Part shown: positions 20,085 through 30,693 of the stretch, in pieces
Layout: every line of letters begins with the position of its first letter
Numbering within the stretch: the stretch's first letter is position 1
Origin: an uncultured Bacteroidota bacterium
GTDB taxonomy: Bacteria > Bacteroidota > Bacteroidia > AKYH767-A > JABDAW01
Direction: 5' to 3'
Assembly (NCBI GenBank): GCA_903911135.1
Contig: CAIWCG010000178.1
Span: forward strand, 1-47,707
DNA: 47,707 nt
The notes under the pieces: generated by a model
What the model was told of the DNA's origin: nothing
Seen by the model: the letters and a program-made list of their open reading frames with translations, nothing else
Databases searched by the model: none
Made by a program: the position numbers and the translations under genes

Positions 20085-21458
20085 TCATAAATACGATCCA
20101 AGGAAATCTCGATACCACTTGCCAGACTCCTTGATTATTCTCTCTTGTGTTTTAAAATCCACATAAACCATTCCGAATCGCTGACGATACCCTTCAGCCC
20201 ATTCAAAATTATCAGTAAGCGACCAAACAAAATATCCTGAAATGGAATATCCATCCTGTTTCGCTTGTAGTACCTGTTCCATGTGTAATTGCAAATAATG
20301 TTTTCTGTCCTTATCATCCACCAACGTGCCAATTAGTTCATCTGGAAACGATGCCCCATTTTCTGTAATGATTAGCTTTTTAATTCCTTTGTAGCCATTA
20401 TATTTTTTAATCATCTCATACATTGCCTCTGGATAAACCTCCCAATTCATCAAGGTATGATACACTTTTCGCTTATCTGCGGGCACCAGTTTGGCTTTCA
20501 AAAATGGGATAAAGAAACTATGTTTTACCACTTCGCGAGTATAGTTTTGAATGCCTATGAAATCAAAATCAGCTTTCATCAATTCCTCGTCACCCTTATG
20601 CATGTATTTTTTGATTTTTTTCAAAAAAGGTATTTCATCTATGGGATATCCAAGGCCAAGAGAAGGTTCTAAAAAGCAATTGTTCAGCAAGGCATCGATT
20701 CTCTTTGCAGCACTTTTATCTTTTTCAGAATTGGAATACGGAGTGATATAAGAGCCTGAAAAGGTGGAACCCACTTCTGCATCCGGTTGTATTTTCTTAA
20801 TTGTTTTAAAACCGATTCCCTGGCACAATACCGCATGATGCATGGCTGCAAGAAAGTTGGAGAAACCTTTTCTGCCTGGGGCATGAACTCCGAGATAATA
20901 TCCGGCACCAGTGAATCCCAAAGGTTCATTGAGTACCATCCAGTACTTTACTTTATCCTTAAATGCATTCACGCAAACTTCTACATATTCCTTAAACCAA
21001 TGAATGATATCCCTATTCGTCCAACCACCTTTCTTTTCAAGGGCAAGAGGTAAATCCCAATGATATAAGGTAATCCATGGCACTATGCCCAATTCCAGAC
21101 AATAATCAATGACCTTATGATAAAATTCCAATCCTTTTTCGTTAATGGCTCCTACGCCTTCAGGTAAAATCCTTGACCATGAAAAGGAGAACCTGAAATT
21201 TGGAATTCCCAATTCCTTAATCAATTCGATATCCCTTCGATAGTCCTTATAAAAGTCACAGGCAACTTCATGGGTATCATTATTATGAATTTTATTTTTC
21301 TTTGAAGTGAACTCATCCCAGATCGATAATCCCTTCCCATCGATATTTATTGAACCTTCCGTCTGAAGCGCAGAAGTGGAAATGCCCCAAACGAAATCTT
21401 GGCCAAAATCCTCTTTGGTAAAAGCAATGGGAAGGTCTGAATGATTCTTTTTATGCAT
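20085..21458 (-). CDS. glycoside hydrolase family 1 (beta-glucosidase-like)
   Basis: FVWGISTSALQTEGS, WMVLNEPLGF (acid/base), LIITENGASFP (nucleophile). Confidence 0.95.
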   Translation of the reverse strand: MHKKNHSDLPIAFTKEDFGQDFVWGISTSALQTEGSINIDGKGLSIWDEFTSKKNKIHNNDTHEVACDFYKDYRRDIELIKELGIPNFRFSFSWSRILPEGVGAINEKGLEFYHKVIDYCLELGIVPWITLYHWDLPLALEKKGGWTNRDIIHWFKEYVEVCVNAFKDKVKYWMVLNEPLGFTGAGYYLGVHAPGRKGFSNFLAAMHHAVLCQGIGFKTIKKIQPDAEVGSTFSGSYITPYSNSEKDKSAAKRIDALLNNCFLEPSLGLGYPIDEIPFLKKIKKYMHKGDEELMKADFDFIGIQNYTREVVKHSFFIPFLKAKLVPADKRKVYHTLMNWEVYPEAMYEMIKKYNGYKGIKKLIITENGASFPDELIGTLVDDKDRKHYLQLHMEQVLQAKQDGYSISGYFVWSLTDNFEWAEGYRQRFGMVYVDFKTQERIIKESGKWYRDFLGSYL

Positions 21459-21509
21459 CCTGTTTTGACAATAATGTAAAAGCGAAGCTGATGAAAATGT
21501 TTGAAAGGA

Positions 21510-22553
21510 TTATTTATGAAATAGGTTGTAGTGCTGTGATTCAAATTCGGTATCCAACAACTTTTTTCCAGCATGGTTTTCTATAATAGTATCTACTATC
21601 TCATTAGTCTGATCGGGATAATCCACCTCCACGATATTTGTGTCATTTAGCCAATCTTCCAATTTATCATGATACTTTTCTTTTAGTTTTTTCATGACTG
21701 GAACTCCCATACTTTTTAGCATCGCTGCATTGCAATGTTGTTCATATTGAGTTTTCATAGGGATTACCAATAACTTTTTCTTCAAGAACAAGGCCTCACT
21801 TGCAGTACCGAAGCCCGCATTGCAAAGAACACCCTTTGAGGAAGCCATGCTTTTCAGAAACATATCCTTGTCAATTGGAAGTATGGTGATGTTCTGGAAT
21901 TTATAATTCTCCGTATAATGCTTGCTGAACACCACCCAATTGATATCCTTGAACTTTCGCAGATTCTTTATGATTCGTTCATCATCATAAGAGGGCAAAT
22001 AAACGGTATAATGCCCTTGATTGGTAGGTTTCAGCTTTCTCACTTCCTTGCGGATTATGGGTGTATAAATATTCTTATCGAGACTTTTAAAATGAAAGCC
22101 ATAGTTGTAGTTTGTTGGAGCATAATTGCGCAGGATTATTTTTCCCAATACATCCTTCTTTTTGGTTTCAGGTGCCAGAGGGTGTAGTGTCGCCACCTGA
22201 TTACTCAAACCGATGCAGGGCTTTTTCGCTTTTATGCAAGCCCATGATGTAACTGGTTCAAAATCGCTGATGATAAGGTCATATTGTTCCACATCCAGCG
22301 ACTTGATTTCTTTGTACAATTTCCTCGAATTTATTTTCCAATACGTTCTCCATAAATCCAATCCACCTTGCTTTCCAAAGATAAAGGAAAGTCCCCTGAA
22401 TTTGTATTTAACATCAAAAGGCAATTCAATATCATTCTGGATACCGCTAATGAGAATATCCAAATCTCCCTTTTTCTGAAGATAGGGAATTATTTCCATC
22501 GCCCTTGTGATATGGCCATTTCCGGTGCCTTGCACCCCATAAAGTATCTTCAT
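21510..22553 (-). CDS. glycosyltransferase, GT28/MurG-like fold
   Basis: MKILYGVQGTGNGHITRAMEIIPYL; GVLCNAGFGTASEALFLKKKLLVIPMKTQYEQHCNA. Confidence 0.82.
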   Translation of the reverse strand: MKILYGVQGTGNGHITRAMEIIPYLQKKGDLDILISGIQNDIELPFDVKYKFRGLSFIFGKQGGLDLWRTYWKINSRKLYKEIKSLDVEQYDLIISDFEPVTSWACIKAKKPCIGLSNQVATLHPLAPETKKKDVLGKIILRNYAPTNYNYGFHFKSLDKNIYTPIIRKEVRKLKPTNQGHYTVYLPSYDDERIIKNLRKFKDINWVVFSKHYTENYKFQNITILPIDKDMFLKSMASSKGVLCNAGFGTASEALFLKKKLLVIPMKTQYEQHCNAAMLKSMGVPVMKKLKEKYHDKLEDWLNDTNIVEVDYPDQTNEIVDTIIENHAGKKLLDTEFESQHYNLFHK

Positions 22554-23428
22554 GATAAATCAAAAGTTTTATTACCCACTATTTTAAATTCACCAAGCAT
22601 CTGTTTGAAAATTTCATCATCCGACATCATCACCAAACCTTCCTCCTCTTCCTGTTCGCTCTCCTTAAAGTCATTTTCATTATATCTGAACAAAGTCCAT
22701 TTGCCATTCAAATATTCCAAAGCTGTGAGGTTCTCTATCCAATCGCCAGAGTTTAGATATTCTACCTGCCCTTTCTCCGTTTTTATGGTTTTCATTTCCG
22801 GATGGTGGATATGTCCGCATAATACATAATCATAACCATTCTCTATGGCTATATCCGCTGTGGTAGTTTCGAAATCATTCAAGAATTTCACTGCCGACTT
22901 CACGCTATTCTTTATAGTTTTCGATAAGGATATCTTCCCTCTCCCCATCTTAACCGAAATCCAATTGCAAAGGGTATTGATAAGAATCAATAGGTCGTAA
23001 CCATGCGAACCAAGCTTGGTAAGCCATTTCGAATGCTTCATTGTTACATCAAAAACATCACCATGAAATATCCAAGTCTTCTTGCCATCCAAGTCCAACA
23101 GCAATTTATTGTCTATTACCAACGAACCCATCTTGAAACCTGCAAATTTCCGAAGCATCTCATCATGATTTCCTGTGATATAATAAACCTTGGTTCCTTT
23201 GCTGATCCATTTTATCAGAATTTGAATGACACCCATGTGCGATTTCGGCCAGTAGCGTTTCCTGAACTGCCACATGTCTATGATATCGCCATTGAGAATC
23301 ACCATCTTGGGCCTTACGCTTTTCAGGTATTTCATCAGTTCTATGGCATGGCAGCCATAAGTCCCCAAATGAATATCCGATAGCACCAGAATATCCACTC
23401 TCCTTTTCTTTTTTTTAGTCTTTTCCAT
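22550..23428 (-). CDS. calcineurin-like phosphoesterase, LpxH-like
   Basis: LVLSDIHLGTYG, LNGDIIDMW, ITGNHDEML, FHGDVFDV, LCGHIHHPE. Confidence 0.9.
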   Translation of the reverse strand: MEKTKKKKRRVDILVLSDIHLGTYGCHAIELMKYLKSVRPKMVILNGDIIDMWQFRKRYWPKSHMGVIQILIKWISKGTKVYYITGNHDEMLRKFAGFKMGSLVIDNKLLLDLDGKKTWIFHGDVFDVTMKHSKWLTKLGSHGYDLLILINTLCNWISVKMGRGKISLSKTIKNSVKSAVKFLNDFETTTADIAIENGYDYVLCGHIHHPEMKTIKTEKGQVEYLNSGDWIENLTALEYLNGKWTLFRYNENDFKESEQEEEEGLVMMSDDEIFKQMLGEFKIVGNKTFDLS

Positions 23429-23822
23429 AAAATAATCTTATTGGTAATTGTTCCATAGTGTATGCTGAATCGTCATTCCTGATCGGGTAATCTATCTTGT
23501 CCACACAAAACCATTCCATACTCTTAAATTCTTTGCTATCAATGTCATTCTGTAAGGAGACATTAAGGGTGGAGGATGCTTTGATGAACTGCCGAGTGGT
23601 TTTTATATGTGTTAGCGTATTTATCAAAATTATCCAATGCAAAAATACCCCTGCCATCGAAAGAAATGATTAAGCCAATGTAAATTTTATGTTAACGATG
23701 ATATGGATGATGAAATATTTCGTTCGTAGGGTCAGGGTCAAAAAGAAAAACAAGAAATTTCATGGGACCATTAATGTTCATACTTTTTACTGGCCTGACA
23801 AGTAGGTTAAGCAACTCTCCCA

Positions 23823-24581
23823 CTACCTCCACCGTTTATACCAAGGTTTCTTGACAACGGTAATACCCACCTTTAGCATCAATTTGATGAATTCATAAGA
23901 TGTTATCGCACTGTATGCTAGCGTTGAGCCATCATTTATGTTGTGTGTTACTATCAACATGCCTATGAATTCTTTGGTTTTTGCACTGAAAACTGGGGAT
24001 CCGGCTTCCCGTTCAGGTTTCCCTTCAAAATGAATCGTTAAAGTCATGGTTCTATTCTTAGGATCCAAAATTTCAGGCTTATCGTAATTGCCCTCCGAAT
24101 TTTCAGATACAAATTGAGCGAGATGGTTAATGCCGCCCATGCCGTGATTGGTGCAATAATATTTCTCCAAGTTATGAGAACGGATGTTCAGCGTCCTGTT
24201 TTCCCAAGAATATCTCAAAGATACATTGTCCAGCGCATCCTTCAAACTTTCACAGTAAACGATTTCATTCAAATGCTTATAGTCCTTGCAACACTGAACC
24301 GGAGCTATGTCATACGACTGGCTTAAAACAATGAATGTGATGCCTACCTCCTGATATTCATAGATGTTTTCTGCCGTGAAAGGAATGCTGAAACCGTTTA
24401 TCAAGATGAAACATTTGCAATATTTCAAGTTATTTTCCGGCTTTATCGATAGTGCGTTTACACCCTGATGGGCACAAGCAATGATGTTTTTGGTCACAAA
24501 AAAGCATTCCGAAAGCGAAGTTACCATAGGCTCCCTTTCACCTATCGCCTTATAGCTAAGTTTTAAAATCAGCCCTGTCAT
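23823..24581 (-). CDS. trypsin-like serine protease-fold protein
   Basis: IIACAHQG (His region) and REAGSPVFSAKTKEFIGMLI (Ser region). Confidence 0.55.
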   Translation of the reverse strand: MTGLILKLSYKAIGEREPMVTSLSECFFVTKNIIACAHQGVNALSIKPENNLKYCKCFILINGFSIPFTAENIYEYQEVGITFIVLSQSYDIAPVQCCKDYKHLNEIVYCESLKDALDNVSLRYSWENRTLNIRSHNLEKYYCTNHGMGGINHLAQFVSENSEGNYDKPEILDPKNRTMTLTIHFEGKPEREAGSPVFSAKTKEFIGMLIVTHNINDGSTLAYSAITSYEFIKLMLKVGITVVKKPWYKRWR

Positions 24582-24886
24582 GACGTGACTTCCTTTCGTA
24601 TCAAAAACAGGATATCATAAACCATTCTTTGCTTGACCGTTAAGCCTTCTACATGCAGAAAATTCGCTTCCATAATTAGGTATCTTTTTTAACCCTGCAT
24701 AATTACATTAATTGCGGGAGGTTTAGGTAATAATCTTGAATCTGTATCCATTTATTCCAGATGTGACTCATAGTCCGTTGTGAGATGAGTAAGGTGGGGG
24801 TGATTTTTATTAATTAAATTATGTGTAATTTTCCGCACCAGAATTTGAAGACCTCTTTGAATAAATAGATATTGATAAATGTTTAA

Positions 24887-25279
24887 TTGAGAATGATAAA
24901 TGTCGCATGTGCCATCATATTAAAGGATAATAAGTTTTTAGTTACTCAAAGAAGTGAATATATGAATCTGCCTTTAAAATGGGAATTCCCAGGAGGCAAA
25001 ATTGAGAAGGAAGAAACGGCTGAAGTTTGTTTGATGAGGGAACTAAAAGAGGAATTAAATATTGAAGTTGCCATTATTAAAAAACTCAACAATAATATTC
25101 ATGACTATGGTAATGTGGTGATAAATTTAATTCCATTTGTTGTGGAGTACATTTTAGGTGAAATAGTTTTATCCGAACATGCCTCATATCAATTACTGGA
25201 AAAAGATCAATTGCATTATTTGGATTGGGCAGAAGCTGATTTACCAATTTTAAAAGAATTAATTAACTCAAATATATGA
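24887..25279 (+). CDS. Nudix hydrolase, MutT-like
   Basis: Nudix box GGKIEKEETAEVCLMRELKEELNIE. Confidence 0.93.
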   Translation: MRMINVACAIILKDNKFLVTQRSEYMNLPLKWEFPGGKIEKEETAEVCLMRELKEELNIEVAIIKKLNNNIHDYGNVVINLIPFVVEYILGEIVLSEHASYQLLEKDQLHYLDWAEADLPILKELINSNI

Positions 25280-28200
25280 ACCAAGGAATTTATGAGGAGT
25301 TAGTAACACAATTAGTTGCTACAAAATTAAATGAAATTGATAGGTCCAAATTTTATATCAAAGAAGTTAAAATTGATAAAGAAGAAGCCTCAAATATCCT
25401 TTCACAGCATTTGTCAAAAACAATAAAATATGCTCTATCAATTATTAAAGGTGACGACATAATAGAGCGTCAAATTGAAATTGCAAATAAAATTATCAAA
25501 TTATTAAAAGAGGAATTAAACCAAGTAGATTTTGATGATGATTTGGTAAGCATCGAAGGGAAAATACTAAAAGCGGTTTTCGAAAAAACAGATGCACATT
25601 TTTCCGATTTGGATTTGCATCTTAAAGAAATTACACCTTATACTAGACTAACCCATAGTGAATTATTTACAGGAGGGAACGTTGGCTTATCATTAGAAAG
25701 TGAATTAAAAAAAGAAATCCTATCATCAAACAGGATAGATTTATTGGTTTCATTTATAAAATGGAAGGGAGTTGTAATCCTTAAAAGTGAATTGGAAGAG
25801 TTTACAAAAAGAGGAGGGAAATTACGAGTTATTACAACGACATATATGGGTGCTTCGGATTACAAAGCTATCCTTGAATTATCAAAACTTGAAAATACCG
25901 AAGTGAAAATATCTTATAACAATGGAAATGAAAGGTTGCATGCAAAAGCATATTTATTTCATAGAAATACAGGTTATCATACAGGATATATAGGCTCGTC
26001 AAACTTTTCAAGGTCTGCCCTTACAGATGGATTGGAATGGAACATTAAAATAACAACCAATGAAGTAAGCCATATTATTGATAAGTTTCAAAAAACATTT
26101 GATGCTTATTGGTTGAATAAGGAGTTCGAATTATTTGATGAAATAAAAGATTCAGAAAAACTATTAGATGCACTTAAACAAAGTAAACTTTCAAAAAGTC
26201 AAAACAACACACTGGCATTTTTTGATTTGACACCACACCAATATCAAAAGGAAATTTTAGAAAAGTTAGACGTTGAAAGAAACGTACATGGAAGATATAG
26301 AAACTTAATAGTTGCTGCAACTGGAATGGGAAAAACCATTATTTCTGCCTTCGATTACAAGAATTTTCGACAAAAAAACAAATCATCAAAATTGTTATTT
26401 GTTGCACATCGAAAAGAAATTCTAACTCAATCAATGGCAACCTTTCAAGGAGTTTTAAAAGATAATAATTTTGGAGAATTATGGGTTGATGGTATTGTTC
26501 CTTCAAATTATGAATTTGTTTTCGCATCGGTTCAAACACTAAATAATAAGATTAAAGATTTATCACTTTCTCCAGAGTATTATGACTATATTATAATTGA
26601 TGAAGTGCATCATATTAAAGCTGCAAGTTATAGACCAATTATAAACTATTTTAAACCTAAAATACTTCTTGGATTAACAGCTACTCCAGAAAGGATGGAT
26701 GGAGGCGATATACTAGAAGATTTCTGCAATAAAATTGCTGCAGAAATCAGATTGCCTGAAGCATTAAATGGAAAACATTTATGCCCTTTTCAATATTTCG
26801 GAATATCTGATAGTATTGATTTATCAAATGTAGGTTGGGAGAAAGGCAGATATGTTGCAAGTGAATTAACAAAGTTGTATACATCAAATGATAGAAGGGT
26901 TAATGAAATCATTTTCAACTTAAATAAATATACTAAAGATATTAACGATTTAAGAGCACTATGCTTTTGCGTATCTATTGAACATGCGAAGTTTATGGCA
27001 GAAAAGTTTTCATTAGCTGGTTTAAAAGCAAATTGTTTGACTTCAGAAAACGATGTGGAACGCGAAGCTTTAAGAAAACAATTACAAATTAAAGAAATCA
27101 ACTATTTATTTGTTGTTGACATTTTTAATGAAGGAGTTGACATTCCTGAAATTGATACGGTTTTATTTTTACGCCCCACTGAAAGTCTAACCGTTTTCTT
27201 GCAACAACTTGGACGAGGATTAAGATTAGCTGAAGGCAAAGAAAACTTAACTGTTTTAGACTTTGTTGGGAATGCAAGACCAGAATACAATTTTGAGAAT
27301 AAATTTAGAGCATTAATTGGCAAAACAACGACCACAGTTCAGAAAGAGTTAGAGGATAATTTTCCTCATTTGCCATTGGGTTGTTCAATAATTTTAGAAC
27401 AAAAAGCAAAAGAAATAATATTGAAGAATATTATTTCTGCTACTACATTTAATAGAAACCAAATTATACAAAAAATTAGAAACTTTGAAAGCCAAACAAC
27501 CTTACCTCTCACTCTATATAATTTTTCTTCATTCTATAATATACCAATTCAAACAATTTACAGTAAATATAGAAAAGATAGTTGGAATAGGCTTCTGCAA
27601 TTAGCCGGTAAAATTGAAGCTTTTGAAAGCACTAATGAAAATCAAATTGTTTCAGCCATTCGTAATAAATGGCTTTCTACAAATTCATCTAGCTATTTCA
27701 ATTTTCTATTGAGAATTGCAAAGCAAAACTTTATTGTTGAATTAGAAAACTTTACAGAAGACGAAAAAACTATGCTTCTAATGCTTCATTATGATGTTTG
27801 GCAGAATGCAGGAGGTTTTCCAACATTAGAAGAAAGCATAAAGGAAATTGGGAGGAATAGCATTTTAGTTCAAGAGATCATTGAAGTATTACAAATTTTA
27901 TGTGATAAAATTAATTTCAAAGAAATTCATATTGAATTACCATTCAGCCAACCATTAAAACTACATGCGAGATATACAAGAGACCAAATATTAACAGCTT
28001 TCAAATTGAATACATTTGAGAATAAATCTTCTAATCGAGAAGGAGTTGCAGAAAATAAGAAAATAAATGTTGAAATGCTTTTTATTGACCTTATCAAATC
28101 AGAAGAAGATTATTCACCTACAACTATGTATGAAGACTATGCAATAAGCGATTTGCTGTTTCATTGGCAAAGCCAAAACTCCGCAAGGCCAGACAAAGGA

Positions 28201-28425
28201 AAAGGATTGTCCTATATTAACCATCTTGAGAATAATAAAATAATCCTGTTATTTGTTCGAGAAAAAGCAAATGATGAATTTGGAAGCACTATGGGTTATG
28301 TATTTATTGGAAATGCTAAAATTAAAGATTATCATGGATCAAAACCTATGAGTATAAATTGGGAATTAAATGAACCTATGCCACCTTATCTTTGGAAAGA
28401 TTCTGCGAAATTAGCTATAGGTTAA
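25276..28425 (+). CDS. PLD-like nuclease + SF2 helicase fusion, DUF3427-type C-terminus
   Basis: HKD motif HAKAYLFHRNTGYHTGYIGSSNFSRSAL; ATGMGKT, IIDEVHH, LTATPERMDG, QQLGRGLRL; LTVLDFVGNARPEYNFENKFRAL. Confidence 0.9.
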   Translation: MNQGIYEELVTQLVATKLNEIDRSKFYIKEVKIDKEEASNILSQHLSKTIKYALSIIKGDDIIERQIEIANKIIKLLKEELNQVDFDDDLVSIEGKILKAVFEKTDAHFSDLDLHLKEITPYTRLTHSELFTGGNVGLSLESELKKEILSSNRIDLLVSFIKWKGVVILKSELEEFTKRGGKLRVITTTYMGASDYKAILELSKLENTEVKISYNNGNERLHAKAYLFHRNTGYHTGYIGSSNFSRSALTDGLEWNIKITTNEVSHIIDKFQKTFDAYWLNKEFELFDEIKDSEKLLDALKQSKLSKSQNNTLAFFDLTPHQYQKEILEKLDVERNVHGRYRNLIVAATGMGKTIISAFDYKNFRQKNKSSKLLFVAHRKEILTQSMATFQGVLKDNNFGELWVDGIVPSNYEFVFASVQTLNNKIKDLSLSPEYYDYIIIDEVHHIKAASYRPIINYFKPKILLGLTATPERMDGGDILEDFCNKIAAEIRLPEALNGKHLCPFQYFGISDSIDLSNVGWEKGRYVASELTKLYTSNDRRVNEIIFNLNKYTKDINDLRALCFCVSIEHAKFMAEKFSLAGLKANCLTSENDVEREALRKQLQIKEINYLFVVDIFNEGVDIPEIDTVLFLRPTESLTVFLQQLGRGLRLAEGKENLTVLDFVGNARPEYNFENKFRALIGKTTTTVQKELEDNFPHLPLGCSIILEQKAKEIILKNIISATTFNRNQIIQKIRNFESQTTLPLTLYNFSSFYNIPIQTIYSKYRKDSWNRLLQLAGKIEAFESTNENQIVSAIRNKWLSTNSSSYFNFLLRIAKQNFIVELENFTEDEKTMLLMLHYDVWQNAGGFPTLEESIKEIGRNSILVQEIIEVLQILCDKINFKEIHIELPFSQPLKLHARYTRDQILTAFKLNTFENKSSNREGVAENKKINVEMLFIDLIKSEEDYSPTTMYEDYAISDLLFHWQSQNSARPDKGKGLSYINHLENNKIILLFVREKANDEFGSTMGYVFIGNAKIKDYHGSKPMSINWELNEPMPPYLWKDSAKLAIG

Positions 28426-28500
28426 ATAAAACCAGCTGCGAAGGATATGAAATCATTCGCCTACTCAATTGGATTTAAATTCTAATCAGTACCATTCCAC

Positions 28501-28553
28501 AACCTTCTTTTATTATCCTATGTTTGCATAGCTGAAAAGGGAGTAGGCATTTT
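28501..28553 (+). promoter_or_regulatory. shared promoter/leader, copy 1
   Basis: AACCTTCTTTTATTATCCTATGTTTGCATAGCTGAAAAGGGAGTAGGCATT with TATGTTTG. Confidence 0.8.
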
Positions 28554-28580
28554 ACGATTATAAAAATAAACAAATAGAAT

Positions 28581-29186
28581 ATGCCTAAATGTATTGAATG
28601 CAGCAACATGACAACTTATGAAAATTGGCTTTGTTATTCTTGCTATCAAAAGAAACAAAAAAGTCATGTTTACACAGATAATCATCCTAGTGGGCTAAGT
28701 TACAATGATTGGATATTTCATTATAACATGATTAAAGGAAGGATTGCGGAAACTTTGATTCAGGAATTATTCCTACAACTGAAATTTAATGTGTATCGTT
28801 ATGGCATGGAAAATACCATTCCAGGAATAATGGAACTGCTTAGACATGATAATTCTTCTGTTGCAAGTTCCATTAGAAGCATGCCTGATTTTGTGATTCA
28901 AAATTCAACATCAAAAGAGATACGACTTTTAGAAGTGAAGTTTCGAGCAAATGGCTCTTTCAAAATCAATGAGTTGATAAAAAACTATCCTTGGGAGGAT
29001 GCGTATATAATCTTAGTTTCGAAGGTGAGCATCAAATGCATTACCTATAAGGAACTGAAAGAAGGAGGCGAGATAACTGCAACATCTGACAATCATCTTT
29101 ATGACCGCATTGAATTCAGTAACGATAAAGCGGTAATAATTGAATTTTGCAACTTTGCTACGAGATTCTTTGCTTGTGTAAATTAA
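28581..29186 (+). CDS. N-terminal zinc ribbon + PD-(D/E)XK-like domain protein
   Basis: CIEC...CYSC; GRIAETLIQELF...MPDFVIQNSTSKEIRLLEVKFRA. Confidence 0.65.
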   Translation: MPKCIECSNMTTYENWLCYSCYQKKQKSHVYTDNHPSGLSYNDWIFHYNMIKGRIAETLIQELFLQLKFNVYRYGMENTIPGIMELLRHDNSSVASSIRSMPDFVIQNSTSKEIRLLEVKFRANGSFKINELIKNYPWEDAYIILVSKVSIKCITYKELKEGGEITATSDNHLYDRIEFSNDKAVIIEFCNFATRFFACVN

Positions 29187-29261
29187 CACTGAACCTTTAT
29201 AGATTTTGCCTATGGATTATGGATTAAAATTTCTTGAGCCTTTGAAAAGTGAGCATTCATT

Positions 29262-29313
29262 AACCTTCTTTTATTATCCTATGTTTGCATAGCTGAAAAT
29301 GAAGTAGGCATTT
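29262..29313 (+). promoter_or_regulatory. shared promoter/leader, copy 2
   Basis: AACCTTCTTTTATTATCCTATGTTTGCATAGCTGAAAATGAAGTAGGCATT. Confidence 0.8.
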
Positions 29314-29327
29314 ATATATAGAATGAA

Positions 29328-30596
29328 ATGAAAAAATTTAAAAGCGAAGAAGCAATAAGAAAAGCAATAGAGAAAAATCCTATGGATGCTGAATTATATT
29401 TTCAGCTTGGGGTATGGATATTTGAGAACGGCAAAGCACTGGACATAAATTATAGGCATAGAGCCATGGATGAATTCGATAAGGCCAAAGCCATCAATCC
29501 ACAAGAGGGGAAGTATCATTTTCATTATGGGCTATGTTCGATTGATATGGGAAACCCGGAAGCTACCACGAATGCGAGTTTCAATAAGGCCATCCATCTT
29601 GGATATAAGGTGGAGGAATGCAAGAGGCTGATGGCGGAAGCAAAAACAAAATATGATGCGGAGTATAAAAAGGCGCATGAGGACTATTTGGATAGGCTGG
29701 AAAAGGAAGTTGACGGCGCACATAAATTTGGTCAACTGGGTTCTCATTATTACTGGAAAGATAAAAAGAAGGCGATTGCTTTATTGGAGAGGGCCTTGGA
29801 ATTTGATCCTAATGATGGCAACGCAAATGTTTTGTTGGGCAGATATTATGGCGAACAGGGGGATATGGAAAAAGCATTGGAACATTTCAAAAGGGCGGGG
29901 GCTGATTCTCTTAAATATGGTTCTGGCTATCGTGATAACCACTATGATGAAATGGCCAGCATTTATGAGAAGAAGGAGGATTGGGAAAATGCCTTGATAT
30001 GGCGAAAGAAGGGGTATGAATTGTATCCTGATGAAATTTGGAATGCGCAGCAATATGGCATTCATTTATATAAATTTGAAAAGCAGGAAGAGGCTTTGGC
30101 TGTTTTCATGAAAATTCTTGAGATGAATCCTGAAGGCAGCAATACGTTTGTTTATACCCATCTTGCCTCGTACCACTCGAACAAAGGAGACATAGAAACC
30201 ACTTTGAAATACCTGCATGAGGGTTTGAAGTACAATGCTCAAAATTGGTTCTTTCATTTTAATCTGGGGCATATCCATGAATATACGAAGCAATATGATT
30301 TGGCAGAAAAGTTTTTTCTGAATGCTGTAGTTTATCGGTTGGATGATGATGCAGCCTATATTCGACTTGGGAAAATGAATTTGAGGGAAGATTATTTTGA
30401 CATAAAGAAAAGCAGGGATTATTTTGTGAAAGCTTTGGAAATAAATTCTTTAAATATAATTGCACATGAAAAGTTGAGTGAGATCTATATGGAACTAAAT
30501 GAACCAACAAAAGCCAAATATCATCAATCGAAAACGCAAGAGCTGCGAATTCAGGAATTATACCCTAACCCCAACAGCAAGGATTTTCTTGCCTAA
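29328..30596 (+). CDS. TPR repeat protein
   Basis: 422 aa with repeated helices such as ALLERALEFDPNDGNANVLLGRYYGEQGDMEKALEHFKRA. Confidence 0.92.
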   Translation: MKKFKSEEAIRKAIEKNPMDAELYFQLGVWIFENGKALDINYRHRAMDEFDKAKAINPQEGKYHFHYGLCSIDMGNPEATTNASFNKAIHLGYKVEECKRLMAEAKTKYDAEYKKAHEDYLDRLEKEVDGAHKFGQLGSHYYWKDKKKAIALLERALEFDPNDGNANVLLGRYYGEQGDMEKALEHFKRAGADSLKYGSGYRDNHYDEMASIYEKKEDWENALIWRKKGYELYPDEIWNAQQYGIHLYKFEKQEEALAVFMKILEMNPEGSNTFVYTHLASYHSNKGDIETTLKYLHEGLKYNAQNWFFHFNLGHIHEYTKQYDLAEKFFLNAVVYRLDDDAAYIRLGKMNLREDYFDIKKSRDYFVKALEINSLNIIAHEKLSEIYMELNEPTKAKYHQSKTQELRIQELYPNPNSKDFLA

Positions 30597-30610
30597 TATG
30601 GCGAACACGC

Positions 30611-30663
30611 CACCATTCTCCACATATCCTATCTTTGCATAGCTGAAAAGGGGGTAGGCGTTT
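30611..30663 (+). promoter_or_regulatory. shared promoter/leader, copy 3
   Basis: ACATATCCTATCTTTGCATAGCTGAAAAGGGGGTAGGCGTT with TATCTTTG. Confidence 0.75.
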
Positions 30664-30693
30664 GGGGATAAAAAGAAACAAATAATTTAGATT

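Noticed and set aside
23415-23657. 80-aa minus ORF upstream of the LpxH-like gene
   Set aside because: Overlaps the start of the downstream gene by 14 nt, no recognisable family; left uncalled
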